IMG/VR virus record: IMGVR_UViG_3300044293_000344
Span: 1-28,525 of that record
DNA: 28,525 nt
Strand: one strand, 5' to 3'
Source of the DNA: a virus
A program made the position numbers and the translations under genes. A model generated the notes under the pieces. It was given only the letters and a program-made list of their open reading frames with translations. It ran no database searches and had not been told where the DNA came from. This document shows, one piece after another, positions 7,222 to 14,017 of the stretch. Within the stretch, counting starts at the first letter, position 1, and each line of letters starts with the position of its first letter.

Positions 7222-7900
7222 CCTCGTCGTCCGAGGCGGCGCCTTCATCGCCCTCCATGCCGGCGCGTGTGCTGTCCTCCGGCTCATAGCCGTCTTCCGC
7301 GTCGCCGAAGCCGTAGCGAGCGGCGTCGCCGCCGTCGCCCTTGCCCACCGCCTGGATCACCTTCACGGCCTCGATGCGGAGACTCACGCCGATGCCGGCC
7401 GCGAGGTTGCCGAAGGGGCTCATGGAGTAGGCGATGCGGACGCGGCTGCCGCCCCACAGGTCGGGCTTGTCCTTGTGGTCGATGTGCTTGCCGCTGGCGG
7501 ACCAGAAGGAGATGAAGCGGGCCTTCGCCTGCCCGGTCTTCTTGTCCTCATACTCGGCGGACGACTTGAACTTCAGGGCGATGTCGCCCGTCTCGACTCC
7601 CTCCGCGTCGCACACATCGTAGAACGGGAGATGCTCCTTCGGCTCGTCGAGGTTGAGCTTCTTGCCGGCCTTCGCCGCCTTCGCCTTGGCCTCCTTCAGG
7701 GCCTCCGCGTAGGCCGCCCGCGCCGCCGGCATCATCTCGTTGATGCGGCTGATGATGGGTGCAGCCTCCTCGGCGGACAGGATGAGGTCCGCCTTGAAGG
7801 TCTTCTTCCCCTTGTATTCGTCGGGGGTCTTCAGCTTCGGGAACTTGCCGAGCGTGCCGATGGGCGACGTGAGGATCTCGACCTTCTTCTTCTCTGCCAC
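7205..7900 (-). CDS. single-stranded DNA-binding protein (T7 gp2.5-like)
   Basis: 231 aa against 232 in T7. It has an OB-fold type core (KVEILTSPIGTLGKFPKLKT at the start, FISFWSASGKHIDHKDKPDLW in the middle) and a strongly acidic C-terminal tail ending in Phe (ASDDEDAPAF). In T7 that tail contacts polymerase and helicase and blocks non-specific binding. GTG 7900 has AACAAGGAGCCGCAAA upstream. The leader contains CCCACCTAACA just before the ribosome site, a motif shared with several early genes. Confidence 0.92.
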   Translation of the reverse strand: MAEKKKVEILTSPIGTLGKFPKLKTPDEYKGKKTFKADLILSAEEAAPIISRINEMMPAARAAYAEALKEAKAKAAKAGKKLNLDEPKEHLPFYDVCDAEGVETGDIALKFKSSAEYEDKKTGQAKARFISFWSASGKHIDHKDKPDLWGGSRVRIAYSMSPFGNLAAGIGVSLRIEAVKVIQAVGKGDGGDAARYGFGDAEDGYEPEDSTRAGMEGDEGAASDDEDAPAF

Positions 7901-7925
7901 TTTGCGGCTCCTTGTTAGGTGGGTT

Positions 7926-8039
7926 TCAGGAGTAGATCGACGGGTCGATCCCCTGCGCGAGCAGGGCGACGATCAGGTCGAGGGGGAGAGGCCGCCCACG
8001 CGCGTGCAATTTCGCGGCGATGCGCTCATGGCGAGTCAT
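7926..8039 (-). CDS. hypothetical protein, 37 aa
   Basis: ATG 8039 shares one base with the stop of the 50-aa gene (TGATG). The product begins MTRHERIAAKLHARGRPLPL and ends with LIVALLAQGIDPSIYS. It has a basic N-terminal helix followed by a hydrophobic helix. No independent ribosome site is obvious, so expression would rely on reinitiation. Function unknown. Confidence 0.45.
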   Translation of the reverse strand: MTRHERIAAKLHARGRPLPLDLIVALLAQGIDPSIYS

Positions 8040-8191
8040 CAGCGGTAGCCCATGAGTCGGTCGCCCCAGCGGTAGAGGGCGAGGCCGAGCGCCGCAAGGC
8101 GACTGTCTTGCGGGTGGTGCCAGTAGAGGTCGTCGCCCACGGCGTAGAACAGGCGCGCCAACAGGCGCACCGGCATGATCGGGCGGGGCAT
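8039..8191 (-). CDS. hypothetical protein, 50 aa
   Basis: ATG 8191 overlaps the upstream stop by one base (TGATG), with GAGGTG about 10 bases upstream. The protein begins MPRPIMPVRLLARLFYAVGD and ends GLALYRWGDRLMGYR; it is basic and aromatic with a central DDLYWHH. It may be an amphipathic or membrane-surface protein. No family is recognised. Confidence 0.5.
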   Translation of the reverse strand: MPRPIMPVRLLARLFYAVGDDLYWHHPQDSRLAALGLALYRWGDRLMGYR

Positions 8192-8454
8192 CACCGGGGC
8201 ACCTCGTTCCGAACATACTCCGCGACGGCGCGGAACTCGGGGATGCGCTGCCCCGAGGGGGACAGCATCAGGTTACGCGCCACGGTCGCAATGTCCTGAG
8301 GCTCGACGCCCAGGCGCTCGGCGACGAGCAGCAGCGCGGCGGCGACACCGAGAGGGCGCACGGCCTCCCGGCGCGTCTGCACCGCGTCGATCACGGCCAT
8401 GGCGCACTCGGCCACAGCCTCGGGGTTGGCGTTATTCATGCAGTCTCGGTTCAC
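8191..8454 (-). CDS. hypothetical protein, 87 aa
   Basis: GTG 8454 has AGGAGGTCACCGC directly before it, the best ribosome site in this stretch, and a GTGA overlap with the previous gene. An in-frame ATG at 8439 is a weaker choice. The product is helical (NPEAVAECAMAVIDAVQ; LGVAAALLLVAERLG; QDIATVARNLML), with no membrane segment long enough to be convincing. No family is recognised. Confidence 0.6.
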   Translation of the reverse strand: MNRDCMNNANPEAVAECAMAVIDAVQTRREAVRPLGVAAALLLVAERLGVEPQDIATVARNLMLSPSGQRIPEFRAVAEYVRNEVPR

Positions 8455-8648
8455 GCGGTGACCTCCTGGCGGGATGGGGCGCTCACCGACGCCCCCTCGG
8501 TGTTCGCGAGGCGGCGCGCGTCGAGGGCCTCCCGGATGAGGCGGGAGGCGATGCGGCCTTGCTCGCTGTTGGCTGCCAGGGATGCCGCCCCTGGCAGCCT
8601 TATGACCCGCCCGGCGGCGCCGAGACGGATCACTACGGAATGGTTCAT
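8451..8648 (-). CDS. hypothetical protein, 65 aa, first gene after the RNA polymerase
   Basis: ATG 8648 has GAGGGTTACC upstream. The product starts MNHSVVIRLGAAGRVIRLPG (beta-rich) and continues with a charged helix (EQGRIASRLIREALDARRL). It heads the middle gene block; a conserved 23-bp element lies 19 bases upstream and a hairpin separates it from the polymerase gene. Function unknown. Confidence 0.6.
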   Translation of the reverse strand: MNHSVVIRLGAAGRVIRLPGAASLAANSEQGRIASRLIREALDARRLANTEGASVSAPSRQEVTA

Positions 8649-8666
8649 GGGTAACCCTCGGGTGTC

Positions 8667-8689
8667 TGAGGGAAGTGTGGGGAAAACCC
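8667..8689. promoter_or_regulatory. 23-bp conserved regulatory element, copy upstream of the middle block
   Basis: These bases read TGAGGGAAGTGTGGGGAAAA then CCC on the plus strand. They match 11251-11273 at 22 of 23 positions. Both copies lie just upstream of a gene start (19 and 39 bases). The centre GGGGAAAACCCC is palindromic. It could be a phage promoter, an operator, or part of a hairpin. Confidence 0.55.
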
Positions 8690-8695
8690 CCAGGG

Positions 8696-8718
8696 GCGCC
8701 TCGGTGGCAGGGAGGCGC
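8696..8718 (-). terminator. hairpin after the RNA polymerase gene
   Basis: A 7-bp perfect stem (GCGCCTC with GAGGCGC) has a 9-base loop. On the minus strand it is followed by CCCCTGGGGGTTTT. It sits between the polymerase stop and the next gene. It may act as a terminator or RNA processing site. Confidence 0.5.
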
Positions 8719-8734
8719 TCCCTTAAGGGGAAGA

Positions 8735-11212
8735 TCAGGCGAAGAAGAAGGCGGACTCCTTCACCTGGGCGAGGTCCAGGCTACCCATAGGCGGCACCGG
8801 GGGGAGTTCAGCGAGGGCATCCTCCGCGACGAGCGGGGTGAGTTCCTCGCGGAGGCGTTCGAGAATGTTGGCGCCCGCATAGAGGTCGTGGAACGCCTCA
8901 CGCAGACACGCCTGCATCATCGGAATGTCTGCCGCGTGGGCACCGTAGCTGTCGTGGACCACGGCGAAAGCCGCCAGCCCGTTGAGCGCCCCGAGGCGCA
9001 CATACCCGCGCAGCGCCGCAGCATCCAGCGAGTGGACGAAGTTGGGGGCGATGCCTGTCCGCTGCGCGCGGGCGTCCACCTCCTCCAGCTTCACCGTGAT
9101 CTCGCCCCGGTATCTCACCTTGCCGAGCAGCACCGTGTCGATCTGCTTGCGCGTGTCCAGGCGATACCGCTGCTGGACAGTAAGCCCGTCAGGCGTCGTC
9201 CACGAGACGGGGAGACCGCCCTGGGCGACGGCGGCAGCCCACTTCTGCATCCACTCCATCGCCTGTCGGGCGGCCACCACGACTTCCCCGATAGCGGACC
9301 ACACATGGGGCGCCAGCCAAGTGACGGCGGCCATGACGCCATCCGTCTCCTGACCATCCTCCTGCACGAAGGCAAAGGGCTTGTCGGGCCGGGACGCCAG
9401 CCGCTCCATCGTGGCCTCCCGCAGATACTTGCGGGCGCTGAACTGACCCAGCCCATAGGGCAGGCACATGACGATGCGCTTCACCAGCTTCCGGTCACCG
9501 CCGACCGCCAGCCACTTGCGCGCCCAGGTTCCATCCTGCCCCTCAAGGGAAGCGATAAGGCGCAGCTTCTCCTCGGTGACGCCCCAGACCCGGGCGTAAA
9601 TGTCGGAGGGCTTGTCGCCTGGGACGAGGTTGACGGCAGCGCCGCCCACGGGATCGCGCAGCATGGCGGACAGGTGCTGGAGGCCGTTGCACGTCCCGTC
9701 CATATAGACAAGCAGCTTTGACGGGTAGCCGTAGCCGTGCGCCTTCAACCCGGCATAGTCGCGGCAGGCCGCCAGGAACTCCCACGGGGAGTCCGCCTCG
9801 GTCCACCAGGTATCTGCCCAGGGATCGGTGCCGGCCTGGATCACCCGCTCCTCGCGCTCGACCACCCAGCCTATGCGGTCGGAATAGTCGGCCTTGTCGA
9901 AGCCGAAGGTGTTGGCGACGTGGATCATCAGCCAGCCAGCTTGCTCCTCCGTCTCGATGGGGCGCGCGTCGGCCGCCTGGAGCAGCCCCCGCACCACCTT
10001 CGGCCCCTGCGGCGACAGCAGGGGGAGGTAATAGAGGCGCCCCCGGAAGTCCAACTGACAGGGCAGGTAGAAGCGGGGCTCGTCGCGGAACCGGCGAGCC
10101 TGCGCCAGGATCAGCCCCAGTTGGATCAGCTTGGAGGTCGAGGCGGTGCGCTCCTCGTGCCACAACGCTGCGGCCCGACGCCACTCCTTGCGGGCGGCCT
10201 CGTTGGTATCGATGTCCGCCGGCCTGGGCGGCATCGTGTCCAGCGGGGGCGGCACCGGGACGCCCTTGATGGGGCGGCCGGCAGCGGCGGCTTCCTCCAG
10301 GCGATCCAGCACCCAGGTGTTCATCGCATAGGCGGTGTCTTGCACAAGGTTGACCGCCTCGCACACTTGGGACAGGTCGGTGTTCGCCAATTCGGTCAGG
10401 TAGTCCTCCGTCCCGAGCGCCTTAACCAGGCACAGAGGGCGGGGCATCCGTCCCCAATAGCCGCCCCCGAAGATGCCCTTCCAGCGACGGGGCGGTATCA
10501 CCGTGGGCCAGAAGACGGGCTGGAGAAGTTCGTGTGCGGTTCGGCACCCGGCGATCCACTTGATGCACGCCTCGGAGGCGCGGACCACCTGCACCTGGGT
10601 CTTCAGGCCGGTCTTCCGCATCTCGATCTCGAAGAAGCCCGAGGTGTGCCGCAGTCGGTCGAACAGCCAGAGGCCGATGTGATACAGGTCTTCTTCCGAC
10701 CACCAGTCGGCCCTCGCGTAGCCCTCCCGGCCCACGATGGCCGACAGGGCGCGCCGCTTGTGGGCATAGTGCTTGGACTTTTCCACCATCTTCACCAGCC
10801 GCGCGATGAGGTCGGGGTCACGCTCTTGAATGAGCCGGAAGCGCACCTCGTCTTCCACCCGACGCCCGATGCCGATGCACAGGGCGTTCATCTTCGTTTC
10901 CTGGGAGACCTGAGCCAGAGCGGTTCGGATGGTGATGTAGGCGACCACCTCGGGGGGGAGCAGGGCGAGATAGCCGAGCGCCTTGTGATGGCGACCGGCC
11001 TTCCCCTCCTTCACCGCATCCAGCGCCTCGCGGATCGCCCGAGCCAGCGGATCGACGCACGCCTGGAGCATCCGGCTGCCGTAGCCAGTCTCATCCTCCC
11101 TCCCCGAGGCCACGGCGGCAGCCACCTGGGCGCGATAGCGGGAGGCTGATGCACCGAACATCTCCACCTCCAGCGCCTTCTGGCGCTCGATCTGCTCCGT
11201 AGTGATCGGCAT
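8735..11212 (-). CDS. single-subunit phage RNA polymerase (T7 gp1-like)
   Basis: 825 aa (T7 is 883). Catalytic motifs are intact: YMDGTCNGLQHLSAMLRD with D505, VKRIVMCLPYG with K578 and Y586, VVHDSYG with H753 and D754, and IAPNFVHSLDAAALR. The C-terminus ends FFFA, like the T7 FAFA. The specificity loop, around residues 684-702 (KQIDTVLLGKVRYR), keeps the LLG core but lacks the T7 promoter-contact residues: Q690, D692 and R702 stand where T7 has R746, N748 and Q758. A promoter unlike that of T7 is therefore expected. ATG 11212 has CCAAGGAGAACCCGT upstream. Confidence 0.97.
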   Translation of the reverse strand: MPITTEQIERQKALEVEMFGASASRYRAQVAAAVASGREDETGYGSRMLQACVDPLARAIREALDAVKEGKAGRHHKALGYLALLPPEVVAYITIRTALAQVSQETKMNALCIGIGRRVEDEVRFRLIQERDPDLIARLVKMVEKSKHYAHKRRALSAIVGREGYARADWWSEEDLYHIGLWLFDRLRHTSGFFEIEMRKTGLKTQVQVVRASEACIKWIAGCRTAHELLQPVFWPTVIPPRRWKGIFGGGYWGRMPRPLCLVKALGTEDYLTELANTDLSQVCEAVNLVQDTAYAMNTWVLDRLEEAAAAGRPIKGVPVPPPLDTMPPRPADIDTNEAARKEWRRAAALWHEERTASTSKLIQLGLILAQARRFRDEPRFYLPCQLDFRGRLYYLPLLSPQGPKVVRGLLQAADARPIETEEQAGWLMIHVANTFGFDKADYSDRIGWVVEREERVIQAGTDPWADTWWTEADSPWEFLAACRDYAGLKAHGYGYPSKLLVYMDGTCNGLQHLSAMLRDPVGGAAVNLVPGDKPSDIYARVWGVTEEKLRLIASLEGQDGTWARKWLAVGGDRKLVKRIVMCLPYGLGQFSARKYLREATMERLASRPDKPFAFVQEDGQETDGVMAAVTWLAPHVWSAIGEVVVAARQAMEWMQKWAAAVAQGGLPVSWTTPDGLTVQQRYRLDTRKQIDTVLLGKVRYRGEITVKLEEVDARAQRTGIAPNFVHSLDAAALRGYVRLGALNGLAAFAVVHDSYGAHAADIPMMQACLREAFHDLYAGANILERLREELTPLVAEDALAELPPVPPMGSLDLAQVKESAFFFA

Positions 11213-11250
11213 ACGGGTTCTCCTTGGGGGGTAAGCCTTCGGCGGCGCCT

Positions 11251-11273
11251 TGAGGGAAGCGTGGGGAAAACCC
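11251..11273. promoter_or_regulatory. 23-bp conserved regulatory element, copy upstream of RNA polymerase
   Basis: TGAGGGAAGCGTGGGGAAAA then CCC on the plus strand, 22/23 identical to 8667-8689. It lies 39 bases before the polymerase start. It is a candidate control point for polymerase expression, possibly a repressor site. Confidence 0.55.
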
Positions 11274-11467
11274 TCCCCATCCCCACGCTAGACCGTTCAC
11301 CCCCTAAAGGGTGTGGTGCGAACAGCGGGAGGGATGCCCCGAAAGTTGTGGCAGGGATGCCGCTTTGTGGCGCCGCCACAGAAATCCGATGCGGGGGAGG
11401 GGGAGGTCGGACCTAGGGAATCCCTAGGTTTTTCCCTAGGCGGCCCAGCTACTTAGGGGGCGGTCCC

Positions 11468-11526
11468 CTCTAGGGTTGCGGTAGACTGCGGATTTGCAGT
11501 CCGGGCAGCGGCCGGGAGCCCTAGAG
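11468..11526. other. cruciform with tRNA-Cys anticodon core (candidate attP core)
   Basis: An outer 8-bp inverted repeat (CTCTAGGG, 11468-11475; CCCTAGAG, 11519-11526) encloses GACTGC-GGATTT-GCAGTC (11484-11501). The 13 bases GGATTTGCAGTCC at 11490-11502 are identical to the anticodon region of the tRNA-Cys at 11652-11664. On the minus strand CGGA-CTGCAAA-TCCG would form a tRNA-Cys anticodon stem-loop, but no other tRNA arms are present. Confidence 0.5.
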
Positions 11527-11540
11527 TTTCCAGGGGTTCG

Positions 11541-11592
11541 CCGCTTGTGGCAGCCACATGTCACATGATGCGACACGCGGTGCCACAAGCGG
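11541..11592. repeat. 12-bp perfect inverted repeat
   Basis: CCGCTTGTGGCA at 11541-11552 is repeated inverted at 11581-11592 with a 28-base spacer. A further copy differing in one end base is at 17811-17822, in the putative genome-end block. Confidence 0.6.
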
Positions 11593-11617
11593 GGAGCCTC
11601 GGGTTGTCAGCGGATTG

Positions 11618-11691
11618 TGGAGGCGCCGCCCGGAGTCGAACCGGGCTCGCAGGATTTGCAGTCCTGAGCATAACCGATCTGCCACGGCGCC
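11618..11691 (-). tRNA. tRNA-Cys (GCA)
   Basis: A complete 74-base cloverleaf. The acceptor is GGCGCCG/CGGCGCC, the D arm GCA/TGC with GGTTA, the anticodon arm CAGGA-CTGCAAA-TCCTG with anticodon GCA, a short variable loop, T arm CCCGG-TTCGACT-CCGGG, discriminator T, and an encoded CCA. It has the same segment lengths as E. coli tRNA-Cys. It lies 57 bases downstream of the integrase stop. It is the only tRNA I find, and its place beside the integrase suggests a link with the attachment site. Confidence 0.93.
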
Positions 11692-11747
11692 AGCGGATCT
11701 AAGGTAGCCCCGTGCCTTGCCCGGTGTCCAGCCGAGGCGCCGGGAGG

Positions 11748-12821
11748 CTATCCCGCGTCGAGCTTGTCGGCCGCCGCAGCAAGGTCGGCGGACATGACGC
11801 GCGAGTAGCGCACCATCATGGAGGGGGTGGAGTGCCCCATCCAGTCCATGATGATCCGGGGCTGCACCCCCTCGCGCATCAACCGGCTCCCGCAGGAGTG
11901 CCGGAGGGTGTGCAGGCAGATGTCATCCCCCTCGATGCCCAGCGCCCGGCAGGCCCGCTGGAAGGCGCGCAGCGCGGCGTAGGGGCGCAGGCCGGGGAAC
12001 AGGCGGACGCCCTTCCGGTTCAGGTAGGGGACCACCTTCTGCTGCTCCGCGATCTCGGCGCGGCGGCGCTGGATGGTGGCCTGGAGTTGCTTCACGATGG
12101 GAACGTCGCGCGGCTTGCCGCTCTTGGTCCCGTTGATGACGCGCAGGAACCCTCGCCCCACCTGGGGGGTCACCACGTCCGACAGGTTCAGCCGCTCGGC
12201 CTCGCCCATGCGGATGCCAGACCAGTAGAGCACCTCCACGAGGTCGGCCGTCTCGGTGTCTCCGACGCGGCGCAACCAGGCAGCCACGGCCTCCACCTGT
12301 TCGGTCAGGAGGATCGCCTGCCGCCCGTTGTCGCCCTCGTCGAGGCGCTGGGGGAAGCGCGGCATCGCCACCCGGAAGTCGGTGCGGACCTCGGCCTCGC
12401 GGAACATAGCACCGAGGGCGGACACCTTGCGGTTCACGGTGGCCGGCCCATCGCCCGAGGCGGTGAGGTCTCGCTGCATCCGAGCGATGTCGCTGGTGGT
12501 AATCGTCGCGATGTCCCGCCAGTGACCGAAGTAGCGGACCACCGCCTCGCCGCACAGGGAGAGCTTCGCGGCGCTCTTGGCCTGCGCCCACCGGCCGCGC
12601 TCGGTGGCCTTAAGGGCCTCGTGTATGGGCATCCCGGTGATCGCGGCCTTGCCCTCTGGGCGCCGCTGCGAGGCTGGGATCGCGCGGCTGTTCAGGAGCG
12701 CGGCCAGAGCATCGGCGTGCCAAGCCTCGGCCTCGGCCTTGGTCGGGAAGTCGGCACGGGCGCGCTTCCCCTTGTGGGACACGCTCGCCTGCCAGGAGGA
12801 GCCACGCGGGGTCACCGGCAT
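11748..12821 (-). CDS. int: tyrosine recombinase, phage integrase
   Basis: 357 aa with an arm-binding/SAM-like N-terminal part and a full catalytic domain: R204 (SGIRMGEAE), K233 (TKSGKPRDVPI), H304 and R307 (LHTLRHSCG), H330 (DWMGHSTP) and nucleophile Y339 (VRYSRV). It should integrate the phage into the host chromosome. ATG 12821 has AAGGGAGGTTGAC upstream; its start follows the regulator stop by one base, so they form one operon. Integrases are absent from T7 itself but occur in a minority of temperate T7-like phages, for example some cyanophages and pelagiphages. No excisionase is recognised. Confidence 0.95.
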   Translation of the reverse strand: MPVTPRGSSWQASVSHKGKRARADFPTKAEAEAWHADALAALLNSRAIPASQRRPEGKAAITGMPIHEALKATERGRWAQAKSAAKLSLCGEAVVRYFGHWRDIATITTSDIARMQRDLTASGDGPATVNRKVSALGAMFREAEVRTDFRVAMPRFPQRLDEGDNGRQAILLTEQVEAVAAWLRRVGDTETADLVEVLYWSGIRMGEAERLNLSDVVTPQVGRGFLRVINGTKSGKPRDVPIVKQLQATIQRRRAEIAEQQKVVPYLNRKGVRLFPGLRPYAALRAFQRACRALGIEGDDICLHTLRHSCGSRLMREGVQPRIIMDWMGHSTPSMMVRYSRVMSADLAAAADKLDAG

Positions 12822-12822
12822 G

Positions 12823-13185
12823 TCAACCTCCCTTGCTAACGTGCTTGAGCGCGCGGGTCACCACGCCGCGCCCCTTGGGGGTCAGGCGCACCAGCTTCTG
12901 GCGGCGGTCCAACGGGTTCTCCCAGGACTCCACCAGCGCCAGCCCATCGATCATCTGCTGCTGGCCTCCGTTCCGGTAACCAGTCGAAGACAGCATCCCG
13001 ATGTTGCGGGACATGGCGCTGGCCCCGATGCCGAGCGACCGCTGGAGGTCCGCCATGGGCACTTCGCCCCCCTCCGCGATGAGCAGGAGGGTGAGGAGGG
13101 TTTGCACCTCCGAATCCTTGCCCATGCCGTCGCGGAGAGAGGCGAGAGCGCCCCTCAGACTGGAGGCATCTGGGATGCCAGGCAT
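12823..13185 (-). CDS. MarR-like winged-helix regulator
   Basis: The frame opens at 13257, but ATG 13185 is chosen because GAAAGGAACGGAACA precedes it. The 120-aa protein has the MarR layout: a long helix (VQTLLTLLLIAEGGEVPMA), helix-turn-helix DLQRSLGIGASAMSRNIGML, and a wing ENPLDRRQKLVRLTPKG. MarR proteins are dimeric repressors. Co-transcription with the integrase and a palindrome at its own promoter suggest a lysogeny regulator. No ligand pocket can be judged. The exact family assignment is by pattern only. Confidence 0.75.
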   Translation of the reverse strand: MPGIPDASSLRGALASLRDGMGKDSEVQTLLTLLLIAEGGEVPMADLQRSLGIGASAMSRNIGMLSSTGYRNGGQQQMIDGLALVESWENPLDRRQKLVRLTPKGRGVVTRALKHVSKGG

Positions 13186-13260
13186 TGTTCCGTTCCTTTC
13201 GCGTTGCGGGGAGGCGCCCAGGTCAGGACCGCCTCCACCCCGAGCCACCACGCCCACAGC

Positions 13261-13304
13261 GTTTTGCCGACAGGGTCTCCACCCGCACGCACTGTCGGGA
13301 AAAC
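13261..13304. promoter_or_regulatory. 13-bp inverted repeat, likely operator
   Basis: GTTTTGCCGACAG at 13261-13273 and CTGTCGGGAAAAC at 13292-13304 are inverted copies matching at 12 of 13 positions, with centres about three helical turns apart. They lie just downstream of the predicted transcription start and upstream of the MarR-like gene. The second arm also forms CGGGAAAACATCCCG. Autoregulation is the simplest reading; an RNA hairpin is the alternative. Confidence 0.55.
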
Positions 13305-13316
13305 ATCCCGCAGCGG

Positions 13317-13345
13317 AGGATAGTTCCTCGTGGCGAAAACCTCAA
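13317..13345 (-). promoter_or_regulatory. sigma70-like promoter of the regulator-integrase operon
   Basis: On the minus strand TTGAGG (13345-13340), a 17-base spacer and TATCCT (13322-13317) form a good -35/-10 pair in an otherwise GC-rich sequence. The expected start is near 13310. It would let the host RNA polymerase express the regulator and integrase without the phage polymerase. Confidence 0.55.
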
Positions 13346-13393
13346 GGCGTCCAATTTTGATGAACATTCAGCAGTCCCCGTGGAGGTTGCGGT

Positions 13394-13429
13394 GAGGGGG
13401 CCACACGGCGCAGCATTGCGGCCCCCCTC
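13394..13429 (-). terminator. strong hairpin after the 139-aa gene
   Basis: The minus strand reads GAGGGGGGCC, a 17-base loop, then GGCCCCCTC. The stem is at least 7 bp of G-C with one bulge. No T tract follows. It isolates the lysogeny operon from upstream early transcription. The rest of 13186-13471 holds only the promoter and inverted repeat described. Confidence 0.5.
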
Positions 13430-13471
13430 CGTTCTGGATATAGGATTATCTGCCTGCTGCGCAACCCTCAT

Positions 13472-13891
13472 TCAGTGCTGAAACCGTTCCTCCACCAGCC
13501 TGACCGGGTAGGCGCGGATGCGGTCGATGCCCTGGTCCTGCATGACCTTCGGCGCCCTCACCCAGACCTCGGCGATCCCCCGCTCGCGGCAGCGGTGCGC
13601 CAGCCAGAAGCCGTCGCGCTGGGTGCAACCGGCGGCGTCGCCCAGGGTGGCGATCAGTTCGGGCCGGTGTTCGGCCAGCCAGCCGATCACCGTGGCGTGC
13701 CCCCAGGGGCAGGGCGTCAGGTAGTCCTCCAGGGGGGACGGCAGGGTGGGCGCCGGCGCCTTGGCGACAAGCGCCAGGATGCGGTCGGTCGTCGCCTCGA
13801 AGGCGGCGATGCTCCCTCCGATGGGGGAAGTGAACAGCACGTTCTTGATGGCGAGCCGGAGGGCGTCGTGGTTCGTGGCGTCGAGCGACAT
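13472..13891 (-). CDS. hypothetical early protein, 139 aa
   Basis: The long upstream frame is discarded because ACAAGGAGACACGAGC sits just before ATG 13891. The protein begins MSLDATNHDALRLAIKNVLF, has a helical first half, then CPWGHATVIGWLAEHRPEL, then an alternating C-terminal part (GIAEVWVRAPKVM, RIRAYPVRLVEE). Two nearby cysteines and histidines (CPWGH; GCTQRDGFWLAHRC) could bind metal, which is speculative. No family is recognised. It is the last gene before the lysogeny operon. Confidence 0.65.
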   Translation of the reverse strand: MSLDATNHDALRLAIKNVLFTSPIGGSIAAFEATTDRILALVAKAPAPTLPSPLEDYLTPCPWGHATVIGWLAEHRPELIATLGDAAGCTQRDGFWLAHRCRERGIAEVWVRAPKVMQDQGIDRIRAYPVRLVEERFQH

Positions 13892-13994
13892 GCTCGTGTC
13901 TCCTTGTGTGGTAGGTGGGTGGCCCCCCTCAGGGGAACCTTGGGGCACGCTCGCGCGTCCCCTGCGAGGGGCGACGGCGCGGCGGTGCGGGGAA

Positions 13995-14009
13995 GCGGTC
14001 GGTGACCGC
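13995..14009 (-). other. 6-bp stem hairpin in early leader
   Basis: GCGGTC-GGT-GACCGC is a perfect 6-bp stem with a 3-base loop. It is one of a chain of hairpins filling the 270-base gene-free leader 13892-14161. Others are CCCCT-GCG-AGGGG at 13959-13971 and a CCCCTGAGGGG palindrome near 13926-13936. Confidence 0.4.
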
Positions 14010-14017
14010 AGGACGGG

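Larger units (their letters stand above)
11290..11617. other. candidate attP region, palindrome-rich, no gene
   Basis: About 330 gene-free bases lie between the polymerase leader and tRNA-Cys, near the integrase. They contain: CCCTAGG in three copies (11412-11440, including CCTAGGGA-A-TCCCTAGG); the 15-base palindrome TGTGGCG-C-CGCCACA at 11366-11380; a perfect 12-bp inverted repeat CCGCTTGTGGCA at 11541-11552 and 11581-11592; further TTGTGGC copies at 11346 and 11365; and an anticodon-core copy at 11490-11502. Such clustering is typical of integrase arm-type and core sites. Confidence 0.5.

Noticed and set aside
11412-11433. Plus-strand intrinsic terminator CCTAGGGAATCCCTAGG-TTTTT
   Set aside because: The hairpin has essentially no loop and no plus-strand transcript is expected; I prefer to read it as a palindromic protein site.
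11468-11526. Second tRNA-Cys gene
   Set aside because: Only an anticodon-like stem-loop is present; the D, T and acceptor arms cannot be formed.
11712-12839. 375-aa plus-strand frame opposite the integrase
   Set aside because: The integrase on the minus strand has all catalytic residues; the antisense frame is Gly/His/Pro-rich with no motif.
13223-13471. 82-aa minus-strand frame
   Set aside because: It covers the terminator hairpin, promoter and inverted repeat, lacks a ribosome site, and has unnatural Cys/Arg/Ser-rich composition.
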